Part shown: positions 46,029 to 55,516 of the stretch, one piece after another
Layout of the letters: each line of letters begins with the position of its first letter
Position numbering within the stretch: position 1 is the first letter of the stretch
Assembly: GCF_002161805.1 (NCBI RefSeq)
Contig: NZ_NFIP01000002.1
Span: 186,001 to 250,000 of the forward strand
Length of the DNA stretch: 64,000 nucleotides
Reading direction: 5' to 3'
Origin: Collinsella sp. An307
GTDB lineage: Bacteria; Actinomycetota; Coriobacteriia; Coriobacteriales; Coriobacteriaceae
The notes under the pieces: model-generated
The model's input: the letters and a program-made list of their open reading frames with translations, nothing else
What the model was told of the DNA's origin: nothing
Database searches by the model: none
Made by a program: the position numbers and the translations under genes

Positions 46029-47516
46029 ATGGCGGACATCGCATACGAGAAGGAGCTCGGCCTGACCGAGACCGGCATCCCCGGGCTCGTCGTCGTGGAC
46101 CTCGCCGTCCACGGGGACAACCGCGGCTGGTTCAAGGAGAACTGGCAGCGCGCCAAGATGGCGCTCGGCCTCGGCCTCCCGGACCGCCGCTGGGTCCAGA
46201 ACAACATCAGCTTCAACACGCAGCGCGGCGCCACGCGCGGCATACACGCCGAGCCGTGGGACAAGTTCATCTCCGTCGCCACCGGCTCGGTCTTCGGCGC
46301 GTGGGTGGACCTCCGCGCCGGCAGCCCCGCCTACGGCCGCGTCTTCACCTGCACGCTCGACCCCTCCCGCGCGATCTACGTCCCGCGCGGCGTGGGCAAC
46401 TCCTACCAGGCGCTCGAGGACGGCACCGCCTACACCTACCTCGTCGACGCCCACTGGTCCGCCGAGCTCAAGGGCACCTACACGTTCGTGAACCTCGCGG
46501 ACCCCGAGCTCGCCATCGACTGGCCCATCCCGCTCGCCGAGGCGGAGCTCTCCGACGCCGACAGGGCGCACCCCCTCCTCAGGGACGTCCGCCCGATGGA
46601 GCCCAGGCGCACGCTCGTGACGGGCGCGAACGGCCAGCTCGGCCGCGCGGTGCGCGCGCTCGCCGAGGAGCGCGGCCTCATGGCCTTCGACTACTGCGAC
46701 ATCGACACCTTCGACATGTCCGACCCCGCTGCGTACGGCACCGTCGACTGGGACCTCTACGGCACCGTCATCAACTGCGGCGCGTACACGGCCGTCGACG
46801 CCGCCGAGACGCCCGAGGGGCGCGTGACGTGCTGGAAGGCCAACGCGACGGGGCCGGCGCTCCTCGCCCGCACCTGCGCGGAGAGGGGCATCTCCCTCGT
46901 GCACGTGAGCTCGGACTACGTCTTCGACGGGACGAGGGAGCTCCACACAGAGGACGAGCCGCTCTCGCCGCTCGGGGTCTACGGCCAGAGCAAGGCGGCG
47001 GGCGACCTCGCCGTCGCGGGGTGCCCCGCGCACTGGATCGTGCGCTCGAGCTGGGTCATCGGCGACGGGAGGAACTTCGTCAAGACCATGTGCGCGCTCT
47101 CGGACCGCGTGGCGGACGCGGGCGACGCGCTCTTGGAGGTCACGGTCGTCGACGACCAGGTGGGCCGCCTCACCTTCACGCGCGACATGGCGGAGGGCAT
47201 CCTCTGGCTCCTCGGCTACCGCGAGGGCTCGGTGCTTCCTGCCGCCTCCGCGCCCTGCGGCACGTACAACCTCACCGGCGAGGGCCGCGCCGCCAGCTGG
47301 GCCGACATCGCGCGCGAGGTGTTCGAGCTCGCCAACGGCAACGGCGGCGCCGTGCGGCCCGTCACGACCGCGGAGTACTACGCCAAGGCGACCGGCCCCG
47401 TGTCGCCGCGCCCGGAGCACTCGGCGCTCGACCTCGCCAAGATCGAGGCCGCCGGCTTCACCCCGCGCGACTGGGAGGAAGAGCTCTGCGACTACGTGAG
47501 GGCACTGCGCGCGTAG
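46029..47516 (+). CDS. rmlCD: Fused dTDP-4-keto-rhamnose 3,5-epimerase and reductase
   Basis: 495 residues holding two enzymes. Residues 1-190 are RmlC-like cupin sequence: NRGWFKENW, NISFNTQRGATRGIHAEPWDKF and IYVPRGVGNSYQAL. From residue 193 comes an RmlD-like SDR reductase: LVTGANGQLGRAV, INCGAYTAVDAAE, HVSSDYVFDGTRELHTEDE and PLGVYGQSKAAGD. In most bacteria these are separate genes. The fusion would channel the 4-keto intermediate into dTDP-L-rhamnose. The RmlC part has the GIHAEPW substitution where classical RmlC has GLH[FY]Q, so substrate details could differ. AAGGGGTG lies before the ATG; a longer upstream frame is a shadow of rmlB. Confidence 0.94.
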   Translation: MADIAYEKELGLTETGIPGLVVVDLAVHGDNRGWFKENWQRAKMALGLGLPDRRWVQNNISFNTQRGATRGIHAEPWDKFISVATGSVFGAWVDLRAGSPAYGRVFTCTLDPSRAIYVPRGVGNSYQALEDGTAYTYLVDAHWSAELKGTYTFVNLADPELAIDWPIPLAEAELSDADRAHPLLRDVRPMEPRRTLVTGANGQLGRAVRALAEERGLMAFDYCDIDTFDMSDPAAYGTVDWDLYGTVINCGAYTAVDAAETPEGRVTCWKANATGPALLARTCAERGISLVHVSSDYVFDGTRELHTEDEPLSPLGVYGQSKAAGDLAVAGCPAHWIVRSSWVIGDGRNFVKTMCALSDRVADAGDALLEVTVVDDQVGRLTFTRDMAEGILWLLGYREGSVLPAASAPCGTYNLTGEGRAASWADIAREVFELANGNGGAVRPVTTAEYYAKATGPVSPRPEHSALDLAKIEAAGFTPRDWEEELCDYVRALRA

Positions 47517-47543
47517 GCTTCTCGACGATGCGTTATGGTATCC

Positions 47544-47579
47544 AAGGGGCGGAGGCTCGACCTTCGCCCCTTCCCTTTG
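47544..47579 (+). terminator. Terminator of the rml operon
   Basis: AAGGGGCG (47544-47551) pairs with CGCCCCTT (47565-47572), followed by CCCTTTGT, 28 bases after the rmlCD stop. Confidence 0.6.
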
Positions 47580-47621
47580 TCTGATAGAATGCCATCAGTT
47601 GAATTGTTGCGGGGAGCGTAA

Positions 47622-49412
47622 ATGGCAGCTGTTATCGACTTCACCAAGCGGTGCGTGCGCTTTGTGTGCCGCCACCTCGATCCGCCACCTAAAGACGATT
47701 TTCCCATCGATGCCTGGACTCAGAGCAAGGAGTACGCCGCTTGGTTCGAGGCGCATCGTGTGGGCGAATCGGAGCTTGTCCGCCAACGCGCCGAGGTTGC
47801 GACGTGGCAGGACCGCCCCCTCTTCAGCTTCATAGTCCCGCTATACAAGACCCCTTCCGAGTACCTGCACACCATGGTGGACTCCGTGTTGGCGCAAAGC
47901 TACGGTGAGTTGGAACTTGTGCTGGTCAACGCCTCGCCCGAGATGACAGATCTTGCGCGCGAGGTGGAGGGGTACGTCAGCGCGGACACGCGCGTCAAGC
48001 ACGTGATGCTTGATGGCAACTACGGTATTACCGAGAACACTAATCGCGGGCTCGCTGCGGCAACGGGGGAGTTCTGCTGCTTCCTCGATCACGATGACTA
48101 TCTCGAGCCGGACCTGCTCTATCGCTACGTGCTTGCCCTGCGCGCCCGCCCCGAGATTGGCGTGCTCTACTGTGACGAGGACCTCGTTGTTCGCGAGGAC
48201 GACGGCTTTGTGCCCCTGCACCCGCTCTTCAAGCCCGACTATGCGCCCGAGCTCTTGCTCTGCAAGAACTACATCGTGCACCTCATGACCGTCCGTCGCT
48301 CTATCATCGATCAGATGCCGCGGCCCGATGAACGCTATGACGGTGCACAGGACTACAACATGGTTCTGTTCGCCACCTTGCATGCCCGCGCCGTGCACCA
48401 TGAGCCGCGCGTTCTGTATCACTGGCGCATCAGTGCGGCGTCGACTGCGGCTAACCCCGACGCAAAGCCCTACAGCCAAAAGGCGTACCGACTCTCTGCC
48501 TCAAACCGCTTTCGTGCCTGCGCCCCGGGTGGACACATTGTGGGGTCGGGCATCGTGAACATCCACAACCTGTGGTTCACGTGCTCGCGCCAGGAGCGCG
48601 TCTCGGTCGTGGTCGATTGCGCGGACGAGTCCTCGCCCGACTCCTTCCTAGAATACTTCTTGCAGACGAACAGCTACGATGCGTGCGAGGTAATCCTAGT
48701 AGGTTCTGCGCTCGACGCCGAGCCTCATGAGCGCTATCCAAATCTTGACCTGACCTTAGTCGAGGCGGAGGCATCCGCTGGCCTTTTCACACGCTTCAAC
48801 CGGGGGGCCGCGGTGGCGCGTGGCACGTACCTGCTGTTTGCCGACAGCACGTGTTTCTTCACCACGCCCGAGCCTCTTGAGCAGCTGGTCTCGCTGTGCC
48901 AGATTGAGGGCGTTGTTGCCGCTGCGCCTAAGCTCCTGTATACGGATGGCACCAACCGGATGTATGGCATCGCCATCACGCCCGAGCGCATCATGCCGCT
49001 CTACCGAGGATATCCCGACGACTTCCCGGGCTACCAGTGCAACCTGCGCGCGTTCCAGAACGCGAGCGCTGCGAGCGTATTGGGTCTCTGCGTGGCGCGC
49101 GAGCGCTTTGAGGCTGCGGGTGGCTTTGATGAGGCGTATCAGGGCGAGGTGGGGAGCGCCGAGCTCTGCTGGCGCCTTGCGCGCAACGGCGGCCGCATTG
49201 CCCTCACGCCCACGGTCAAGCTCCAGACGGGCGTCGTGTGCCCGAAGGAGCGTTACAACCTTGCCGTCAACGCGCCGGAGTTCTCATCAGAGGATATTGC
49301 GCAGTTTGACGCGGAGCATCCCGGAGTCCGCGCCGGAGGCGACCCCTACTTCAATAAGAATCTCGACCAGGCCTCGGGCTACTTCCAAGTACCCGTTGTG
49401 CCCGAAGCATAA
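47622..49412 (+). CDS. Family 2 glycosyltransferase with a degenerate second domain
   Basis: 596 residues. The first GT-A domain begins near 68 (FSFIVPLYKTPSEYLHTMVDSVL) with metal site CFLDHDDYLEPDLLYRY and YCDEDLVVREDDG. The second begins near 326 (VSVVVDCADESSPDSFLEYFLQ). Its expected acidic DxD position reads LLFADSTCFF, so it may have lost catalysis. The C-terminal GGFDEAYQGEVGSAELCWRLARNGG is typical. It is homologous to the 808-residue protein at 38404 and is followed 16 bases later by a GlfT2-like gene, probably co-transcribed. It likely adds rhamnose or another sugar of the wall glycan. Confidence 0.9.
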   Translation: MAAVIDFTKRCVRFVCRHLDPPPKDDFPIDAWTQSKEYAAWFEAHRVGESELVRQRAEVATWQDRPLFSFIVPLYKTPSEYLHTMVDSVLAQSYGELELVLVNASPEMTDLAREVEGYVSADTRVKHVMLDGNYGITENTNRGLAAATGEFCCFLDHDDYLEPDLLYRYVLALRARPEIGVLYCDEDLVVREDDGFVPLHPLFKPDYAPELLLCKNYIVHLMTVRRSIIDQMPRPDERYDGAQDYNMVLFATLHARAVHHEPRVLYHWRISAASTAANPDAKPYSQKAYRLSASNRFRACAPGGHIVGSGIVNIHNLWFTCSRQERVSVVVDCADESSPDSFLEYFLQTNSYDACEVILVGSALDAEPHERYPNLDLTLVEAEASAGLFTRFNRGAAVARGTYLLFADSTCFFTTPEPLEQLVSLCQIEGVVAAAPKLLYTDGTNRMYGIAITPERIMPLYRGYPDDFPGYQCNLRAFQNASAASVLGLCVARERFEAAGGFDEAYQGEVGSAELCWRLARNGGRIALTPTVKLQTGVVCPKERYNLAVNAPEFSSEDIAQFDAEHPGVRAGGDPYFNKNLDQASGYFQVPVVPEA

Positions 49413-49428
49413 GCGATACGGAGAGAGC

Positions 49429-51279
49429 ATGGTCACAGACATCAAACTCGCCAACGTTGTCCTGCACGTGGACGATCACGCCGCAGAGCACCCCGAGCTG
49501 TACTATCGCTGTGCGCCGAGCGACGCGCGCTACGATGCGGAGGCCGGCGCTCTTTGCGTGACGGGCGCAGTGGATTTCCTCACCTATATCAACGGCCTCT
49601 CGGCTATCAAATGGCGCAAGTACACGGGTATTGAGCAAGTCGCGCTTCATGTTGCCTACGCGGGTTCTGGCACGCTTACGGTGACAGGCGTGAGGACCGA
49701 CGCCTCATCGGTGGAGCAAATCGCCCGCTATGACCTTGCATCCGAGGAAACTCTCGAGCTCGTTGTTCAGATCGACACGTCGGGTTTTGACCTGGTCGGT
49801 TTCTCGGTTGCGCCCACTGAGGGTAGCACGGTAAGCATTTGCCGTGCGTTCTATACGGCGAGCGTCGAGGAGGGGAGCGTCAACAGCGTCTCTCTTGCTA
49901 TCGCCACGACCACGTTCCAGAACGAGCGCTACATTCTTCCCAACATCGAGCTCGTAAAGAAGGGTATCGCCGCTGAGGGCGGAGCCCTCGCGCGCAGTTT
50001 CCACATGTTTGTGGTCGATAACGGGCGCACGCTTGATGTGGAGGCCCTCTCAGACGAGGTGGTCACGGTGCTGCCCAACCCCAATGCGGGTGGTTCCGGC
50101 GGCTTTGCGCGCGGCATGATGGCGGCGAGTGAGGTGCCGGGCGCCTACACCCACGTTATCGTTATGGATGACGACGTGCGTATCATGCCGGAGAGTTTTG
50201 TCCGCGTGTTTGCCCTGCTGTCGCTTGCCCGCGGTGCGTATCGCCACGCGTTCATCAACGGCGCTATGCTCTCGCTCGAGGAGCCTACGCGCCAGTTTGA
50301 GGATGTTGCCTACGTGGTGGACAACGGTGCGTACCGCCGCATCAAGCGCGATGCCGACGCCGGCACGCTCGAGGGTATGCTCTACAACGAGCGGACGAGC
50401 GTCGAGGTTCCCAATGCTTACGGCGCCTGGTGGTTTAGTTGCATCCCGGTCGAGAACATCCGCCAGAACGGCCTTCCCATGCCGTTTTTCATCCGCTGCG
50501 ATGACGTGGAGTTTGGTGTGCGTAACAACCCCACGTATATGACCATGGATGGCATCTGCGTGTGGCATGCGAGCTTTGAGGGCCGCTACCGCGCCTCAGT
50601 GGACTGCTATCAGTACACGCGGAACTTTCTCGCTACGGTTGCGGTGGACGATTGCGCCTCCGAGTTCTGGACCATCCAGCGCCTTACGCGCAGCATCCGC
50701 CTGCACCTGCGCGACTTGGATTACATCAGCGCCGAGCGCCTGCTTGACGGCTTTGAGGATTACCTGAAGGGCCCTGAGTTCCTCGCCCAGGCAGACGGCT
50801 CTGCCATCATGAAGAAGCTCGGTGCGCTTAACGAGAAACACCTCGATGTGGCCGAGCTCGACCAGGCGGTTCTGCGCGAGGCAGGGGTCACGCCCGAGGT
50901 CCTCGCCCGCACAGATCTTGTCTACCGGCCGTCTAAGGTCCGCCGTCTTTTGCGAAGCATTCCGTATGACCGCCACTATCTGCCCGATTTCCTGTTGAAG
51001 AAGAAGCCGGGGTATGTGGTCAAAAACGTATCCGTTGCGCTCGAGAGCAATTCCTCGCGTTGCAAGACGGTGGTATTTTTGGACGCCACGCGCCAACACG
51101 GGGCGATCCGCCACATGGATCGGGCGCGCTTTAAGGCAATCCGCCGCCGCGAACACGCGCTCATGGCGCGGTATCGCCGGGAGGGCAAGAAGGTGCGCGC
51201 CGCATGGAAGAAGGCGCGACCCTATCTCACCTCACGTGAGTTCTGGACCCAGTATCTCGGCATCGCGTCTAAGGCATAA
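49429..51279 (+). CDS. GlfT2-like galactofuranosyltransferase family protein
   Basis: 616 residues laid out as in GlfT2-type polymerases: an N-terminal beta domain (to about residue 155), then a GT-A core starting IATTTFQNERYILPNIELVKKG. The nucleotide site NPNAGGSGGFARGMMAA and metal motif HVIVMDDDVRIMPES lie near residue 244, and IRCDDVEFGVRN is the catalytic acidic block. A helical C-terminus follows. Mycobacterial GlfT2 builds the galactan of the cell wall from UDP-galactofuranose. No UDP-galactopyranose mutase is in the window, so donor identity is inferred. GGAGAGAG precedes the ATG at 49429. Confidence 0.9.
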   Translation: MVTDIKLANVVLHVDDHAAEHPELYYRCAPSDARYDAEAGALCVTGAVDFLTYINGLSAIKWRKYTGIEQVALHVAYAGSGTLTVTGVRTDASSVEQIARYDLASEETLELVVQIDTSGFDLVGFSVAPTEGSTVSICRAFYTASVEEGSVNSVSLAIATTTFQNERYILPNIELVKKGIAAEGGALARSFHMFVVDNGRTLDVEALSDEVVTVLPNPNAGGSGGFARGMMAASEVPGAYTHVIVMDDDVRIMPESFVRVFALLSLARGAYRHAFINGAMLSLEEPTRQFEDVAYVVDNGAYRRIKRDADAGTLEGMLYNERTSVEVPNAYGAWWFSCIPVENIRQNGLPMPFFIRCDDVEFGVRNNPTYMTMDGICVWHASFEGRYRASVDCYQYTRNFLATVAVDDCASEFWTIQRLTRSIRLHLRDLDYISAERLLDGFEDYLKGPEFLAQADGSAIMKKLGALNEKHLDVAELDQAVLREAGVTPEVLARTDLVYRPSKVRRLLRSIPYDRHYLPDFLLKKKPGYVVKNVSVALESNSSRCKTVVFLDATRQHGAIRHMDRARFKAIRRREHALMARYRREGKKVRAAWKKARPYLTSREFWTQYLGIASKA

Positions 51280-51282
51280 AGC

Positions 51283-51460
51283 TCAGGCTAAGATTACGCG
51301 CAATCGTCGTTGGATTCCCTGATGATGTAGGGCGGGCGATGCTTGGCCTCGAGATAGGTCTTTGCAAGGTACTGTCCCATGATGCCAAGGTAGAGCAGCT
51401 GGATGCCGCCGAGCATTGTGATAAGGCAGGCAAGAGACGGCCATCCCTCCACTGGATCGC
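51283..51460 (-). pseudogene. GtrB-like glycosyltransferase, C-terminal fragment
   Basis: A minus-strand frame reads LSDPVEGWPSLACLITMLGG then LLYLGIMGQYLAKTYLEAKHRPPYIIRES and stops near 51300. This is the last membrane helix and tail of a GtrB/DPM-type GT2 enzyme. The rest of the gene is at 55517-56248, on the other side of the IS21 element. The first of the two C-terminal membrane helices is absent from both fragments. Confidence 0.8.
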
Positions 51461-51555
51461 TGAGTACTGCACCTAGTTAGTACCGGCGCTCTACAAGAGC
51501 GGTACCGCCCCTCTACGAAAGGCGGCACCGGCTTTCCACTATACGGATACCGAAG

Positions 51556-51786
51556 TCAGTCCCAGTATCCCTTTTCCATCTCTGCCTTGAGGCCGGCGGT
51601 GTACTCCCGCATGTTCGGCCCCTTGATGTCGAGGACCCTGGCGTGCTCCACGGCCCGGTTCAGTATCGAGTCGGCGCACAGCTCCGAGTTGATCCTCAGG
51701 TACCACTGGTCGGGCTCGAGCTGCGAGGCGAACATCGTCGAGCCGCGGCCTTCGCGCGACTCCAATATCTCGAAGAGGTCGACCGC
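51556..51786 (-). pseudogene. istB: IstB, C-terminal fragment
   Basis: The frame continues the split istB: VDLFEILESREGRGSTMFASQLEPDQWYLRINSE to GYWD and TGA. Joined to the right fragment at 53269-53807 through the duplicated CGACCGCG it restores NAVDLFEI without a frameshift, so the break is due only to the IS256-family insertion. Confidence 0.88.
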
Positions 51787-51787
51787 G
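51780..51787. repeat. Target site duplication, left copy
   Basis: CGACCGCG, repeated at 53261-53268 on the far side of the IS256-family element. Eight bases is the usual length for this family. Confidence 0.9.
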
Positions 51788-53260
51788 GATCACGTCGGAA
51801 ATGTTGGTGTAAGAGAGCGCTTTCTGTAAGCGAAACGGCCATTGCCTAGAATCTGAAATCGCGACATTACAGGTTCTAGAGAAAGGCAACGACCGCAATG
51901 AACAGCATACCAGAGGCGGCGGCCATCCCGCCCGCGCTCCCCCGCTTCGAGGACGGCTTCATCAACATGCAGGAGCTCCTGAGAGCGCTAGCCGAGTCCG
52001 TGGTCAACGAGATCATGTCCGCAGAGGCGGACCAGCTCTGCGACGCCACGGGCAACAGCAGGAACGGGTACAGGGAGCGACGCCTCGTCACGTGCGTCGG
52101 CACGCTCACGCTGCGCATCCCCAAGCTGCGCGTCGGCAGCTTCTTCCCCGACGACGTGATCGAGCGCTACCAGAGGGTCGACAGGGCGATCGTGGCGGCG
52201 GTCAGCGAGATGTACGCGACCGGCACGAGCACGAGGAAGGTGCAGAAGGTCGCCGCGGCGATGGGCGTCGAGCGCCTCTCCAAAGACCAGGTCAGCGCGA
52301 TCTGCGAGCACCTGGACGCCGAGGTGGAGGAGCTCGTCTCGCGGCCGCTGGGCGCGCTCAGGATGCCGTACCTGTGGGTGGACGCCACCTACGTCAAGTG
52401 CCGCAGGGACCGCCGCGTCGCCTCGACGGCCGTGGTCACCGCCATCGGCTGCGACGAGGACGGCTGGAGACGCGTGCTGGGCGTCTCCGTCGTGGACACC
52501 GAGAGCTACGACTCCTGGGTCGGCTTCCTCAGGAGGATCAGGGCGCGCGGCGTGACAGGGGTCCAGCTCGTCACCTCCGACGCGCACGAGGGCCTGAGGA
52601 GGGCCGTCGAGGAGGTTTTCCAGGGGTCGGCGTGGCAGCGCTGCGTCGTGCATCTCATGCGCGACTGCGCCAGGGCCGCGTCGGGGTCGAGGGGCCTCGC
52701 CAGGCGCGTGTGCAGGATAGTGGCCCCGGTCTTCCGGCTCAAGGAGGCGGGGGCGGCGAGGGCCGCCTACCACCTGGCGATCGAGATGCTCGAGGCGTGC
52801 TGCCGCGAGGCGGCCCGCATCTTGGAGGAAGCCGAGCCCGACGCCCTTGCCTACCTCGACTTCCCGCCGAGCCACTGGAAGCGCCTCAGGACCAACAACG
52901 TGCAGGAGCGCGCCAACAGGGAGATAAAGCGCAGGGCGCGCGTGGTGCAGGTGTTCCCGAGCACGGCGTCGCTGGAGCGGCTGGCGGGAGCGGTCATGTG
53001 CGACCAGGACGAGGCGTGGTCGGATGCGCGCTACTTCTCCACAAGGGCGATGTCCGAGCTCTACGAGGAGCCGAGGGTGGCGAAGACGACATCGCCGGAG
53101 AGACGAGAGGAGTGGATCGTCGTGGCGAGAAAGGCGATCGAGGCCAGCCTCGAGCTTGCGGACGAGCTGGAGGCGGCATAGGATTGGCTTGGTTGAAGAT
53201 TCAGGGTGATGGCCGCCCGCTTGCCGGATCGCACCATACACCAACTTTCTCGACACTACC
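51788..53260. mobile_element. IS256-family insertion sequence (1473 bp, apparently intact)
   Basis: The ends GATCACGTCGGAAATGTTGG (left) and the complement of CCAACTTTCTCGACACTACC (right) match at 13 of 20 positions. It is flanked by an 8-bp direct repeat CGACCGCG and holds one full-length transposase on the plus strand. It inserted in the istB of the surrounding IS21 element and is therefore the youngest insertion here. Confidence 0.92.
51898..53181 (+). CDS. IS256-family transposase, intact
   Basis: 427 residues. The N-terminus (EDGFINMQELLRALAESVVNEIMSAEADQLC) and NGYRERRLVTCVGTLTLRIPKLR are typical. The DDE domain has LWVDATYVKCRR, LVTSDAHEGLRRAVEEVF and the late Glu in NNVQERANREIKRR. 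The conserved region AWQRCVVHLMRDC is present. No stop or shift is seen, so it may be active. Length matches the family (about 400-430). Element ends and a clean 8-bp duplication surround it. Confidence 0.96.
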   Translation: MNSIPEAAAIPPALPRFEDGFINMQELLRALAESVVNEIMSAEADQLCDATGNSRNGYRERRLVTCVGTLTLRIPKLRVGSFFPDDVIERYQRVDRAIVAAVSEMYATGTSTRKVQKVAAAMGVERLSKDQVSAICEHLDAEVEELVSRPLGALRMPYLWVDATYVKCRRDRRVASTAVVTAIGCDEDGWRRVLGVSVVDTESYDSWVGFLRRIRARGVTGVQLVTSDAHEGLRRAVEEVFQGSAWQRCVVHLMRDCARAASGSRGLARRVCRIVAPVFRLKEAGAARAAYHLAIEMLEACCREAARILEEAEPDALAYLDFPPSHWKRLRTNNVQERANREIKRRARVVQVFPSTASLERLAGAVMCDQDEAWSDARYFSTRAMSELYEEPRVAKTTSPERREEWIVVARKAIEASLELADELEAA

Positions 53261-53268
53261 CGACCGCG
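53261..53268. repeat. Target site duplication, right copy
   Basis: CGACCGCG, identical to 51780-51787. Confidence 0.9.
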
Positions 53269-53807
53269 TTGAGCGGGTTCTCGATCGGCGTGGTGAAGAA
53301 GTCGTCGAGGATGAGCAGGTCCGGTTTCGAGAACCGGTCGAGCGCGTCGTAGACCCGGCCCTCTCCTCTCGCCACGTTGATCTCGCGGAACATGTCGTTG
53401 AGCCTCGCGTAGCGCACCGACATGAGGCTCCGGCATGCCGCGACGCCCAGCGCCTGCGCGATGCAGCTCTTGCCGCCCCCGCTCTCGGATATGATCACAA
53501 GGTTCTCGCGCGCCTCGACCCACGCGCAGGACGCGAGCCCTGCGATCCGGTCGCGCGTCAGGTTGCGGTCGGGCAGGTAGTAGATGTCCTCGACGCATGC
53601 GCCCTTGATCTTGAAGCGGGCCGCCCTCACCGCCTTGTCGATCTTCCTGCTGTCGCGGGCCTCGAGCTCGGCGTCGATGCACGCCCCGATCTTGTCCTCG
53701 AAGGTCATGTCGTCGAACGCCTCGTCCTCGCAGATCTCGCGCAGCTTGCGTCCGAAGGCGCCCACGCGCCATCTCGTGAACAGGGCGAAGTCCTCCTCAC
53801 TGAGCAT
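53269..53807 (-). pseudogene. istB: IstB, N-terminal fragment cut by IS256-family element
   Basis: It starts MLSEEDFALFTRWRVGAFG and continues through ARENLVIISESGGGKSCIAQALG (Walker A, with Ser where GKT/S-type loops have Gly) and LLILDDFFTTPIENPLNAV (Walker B) to the insertion point. IstB is the AAA+ helper that guides IS21 transposition. The start overlaps the istA stop by 11 bases. The remaining C-terminal part is at 51556-51786. Confidence 0.9.
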
Positions 53808-55374
53808 CTGCGTCACCCCGCCTCCTGCGGTAGTACTCGGCGCCGCGGACCCTGCCGGCATGCGCGGCGCGGTCGACGACCTGCACCGTCGGGGCCGCCG
53901 GTCGCGCGGCGGCCTCCGACCTCGCCGCCGCCATCGTGTTCTTCACGCGCGTGTAGGTCGCGGTGCCGCCCATCTCGTTGACGCGCGCGCAGGCCGCCTC
54001 GAGCTCGGCCGCCCGTCCGCGCCCGGAGAGCGACAGTATGTTGGAGCACGGGACGTAGCCCTGCGCCTCGACGGGGTGCGCATCGAGCACGGCCGCTATC
54101 AGCCTCCTGGTCTCGGGTCCGATCTCGCCGGCGCGGCGCTCGAACCACCCGCGCGTCCACAGCGACTGAGCCTCGAGGTGCTCCGGCGGCATGTGGGCGG
54201 GATCGGTCGAGTACTGGCCCCTGCGGCCGCGCAGCCTCCCGTGCTCGGCGACGGTCTCGCCGCCGTCCAGGATCGCGACGGAGGCCGCGCCGAGCCTCAC
54301 GTCGACGGTCCTGCCGACGAGACGGTGGGGCACCGAGTAGCGCATGTGGTCGCACTGGACGTGGTAGTCGGGCGACACCTTGCACCGGCGCCACTCGTAC
54401 AGCTCGAAGGGCTCTGCCGGCAGCGGATTCAGCGCGGCCCTCTCCTCGCCGAAGAAGGCGTCGTCCCGGCAGCCCTCGCGCCTGGAGAAGGGGCGGGCGT
54501 TGAGTGCGTCGACGAGGCGGCGCACCTCGGCGTTCAGCTCATCGAAGGACGTGAACCTCTCCTCGGCCAGCGGCGCGAGCACCCACGTCTCGCAAAGGTC
54601 GACCGCTTTCTCGGCGGCCGCCTTGTCCCTGGGCCTCCGGACGCGCGCCGGAACCACCGCGCAGCCGTAGTGCTCGGCCATCTCGAGGTAGGCGTCGTTG
54701 ACCTTGATCGGCTCCGACTTACGGCGCCTGTCGGTGGCGGTGGCGCAGTTGTCGGGCACGAGGATGTCGGGCACGCCGCCGGCCGCCTGGAACGCGTGCA
54801 CGTGGGCCGATATCCAGGACCGGCTGCGCATGTCGGGGAAGCACTCCGCGTGCACCCATGCCGACCAGGGGAACGACGCGACGAACAGGTACGCCGGCGA
54901 CCGTTTCCCCGTCACGGGGTCGAAGACCGAGGCGGTGAGCCCGGCCCAGTCCACGAGCATCGTCCTGCCGGGCTCGTGCGCGATGCGCGCGACGAGGTCG
55001 TGCGCGCGGGCGTGCTCGCCGACCCTCCTGCAGAAGCCCGAGTAGCCGTAGAGCCTCTTGCCGCCGGGGTTACAATCGCAGTAGCGCGCCCACTGCAGCG
55101 CGAGGGTCATCTTCGGAACCCTCGCGAGCTGGTCGCAGACGCGCGCGTAGTCGGGCTCGAGGTACTCTTCGCCGCGCTTCCCACGGCCGTCGGCGAAGAG
55201 GCCCGATACCTCGGCGTCGGTCATCGACTCCAGCCTCTCCGGGCCGATCTGCTCCTCCGCCATCTTGGCCGCGCACTTCGCGACCGTCGCCTTGCTGCAC
55301 CTCAGGGCGCGGGCGGCCTCGTTCCAGCTCACCCCCTTCAGCAGCTGGCGCATGATCTCCTTCTTAGTGGCCAT
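53797..55374 (-). CDS. istA: IS21-family transposase IstA
   Basis: 525 residues, full length. The N-terminal HTH reads MRQLLKGVSWNEAARALRCSKATVAKCAAKM. The DDE core has TMLVDWAGLTASVFD, ILVPDNCATATDRR and the Glu in KAAAEKAVDLCETWVL. The C-terminal beta and Arg-rich parts are also present. The start MATKKEI at 55374 has a very good AAGGAGG. It is intact, but its IstB partner is disrupted. It differs strongly from the degenerate IstA at 31080, so these are two separate IS21 groups. Confidence 0.95.
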   Translation of the reverse strand: MATKKEIMRQLLKGVSWNEAARALRCSKATVAKCAAKMAEEQIGPERLESMTDAEVSGLFADGRGKRGEEYLEPDYARVCDQLARVPKMTLALQWARYCDCNPGGKRLYGYSGFCRRVGEHARAHDLVARIAHEPGRTMLVDWAGLTASVFDPVTGKRSPAYLFVASFPWSAWVHAECFPDMRSRSWISAHVHAFQAAGGVPDILVPDNCATATDRRRKSEPIKVNDAYLEMAEHYGCAVVPARVRRPRDKAAAEKAVDLCETWVLAPLAEERFTSFDELNAEVRRLVDALNARPFSRREGCRDDAFFGEERAALNPLPAEPFELYEWRRCKVSPDYHVQCDHMRYSVPHRLVGRTVDVRLGAASVAILDGGETVAEHGRLRGRRGQYSTDPAHMPPEHLEAQSLWTRGWFERRAGEIGPETRRLIAAVLDAHPVEAQGYVPCSNILSLSGRGRAAELEAACARVNEMGGTATYTRVKNTMAAARSEAAARPAAPTVQVVDRAAHAGRVRGAEYYRRRRGDADAQ

Positions 55375-55516
55375 ACGGGCCTCCTTCCAACGGGCGAGGG
55401 CGCCCGGATGGCGCCCTCCTCGCTGAAAGGTTATCGGGTTCGCCGGCCGGTACCGCATATGCGGAACGGCGGTACCGCTCTTGTAGAGCGCCGGTACTAA
55501 CTAGGTGCAGTACTCA

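Larger units (their letters stand above)
51461..55516. mobile_element. IS21-family element with 49-bp perfect inverted ends
   Basis: Left end 51461-51509 and right end 55468-55516 are perfect inverted repeats of 49 bp (starting TGAGTACTGCACC, with 5'-TG...CA-3' termini as in IS21). It encodes istA and istB on the minus strand; istB is split by an IS256-family insertion. Without that insertion it is about 2.58 kb. It interrupts a GtrB-like gene and no direct target repeat flanks it, which fits the loss of part of the target gene. Confidence 0.9.
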
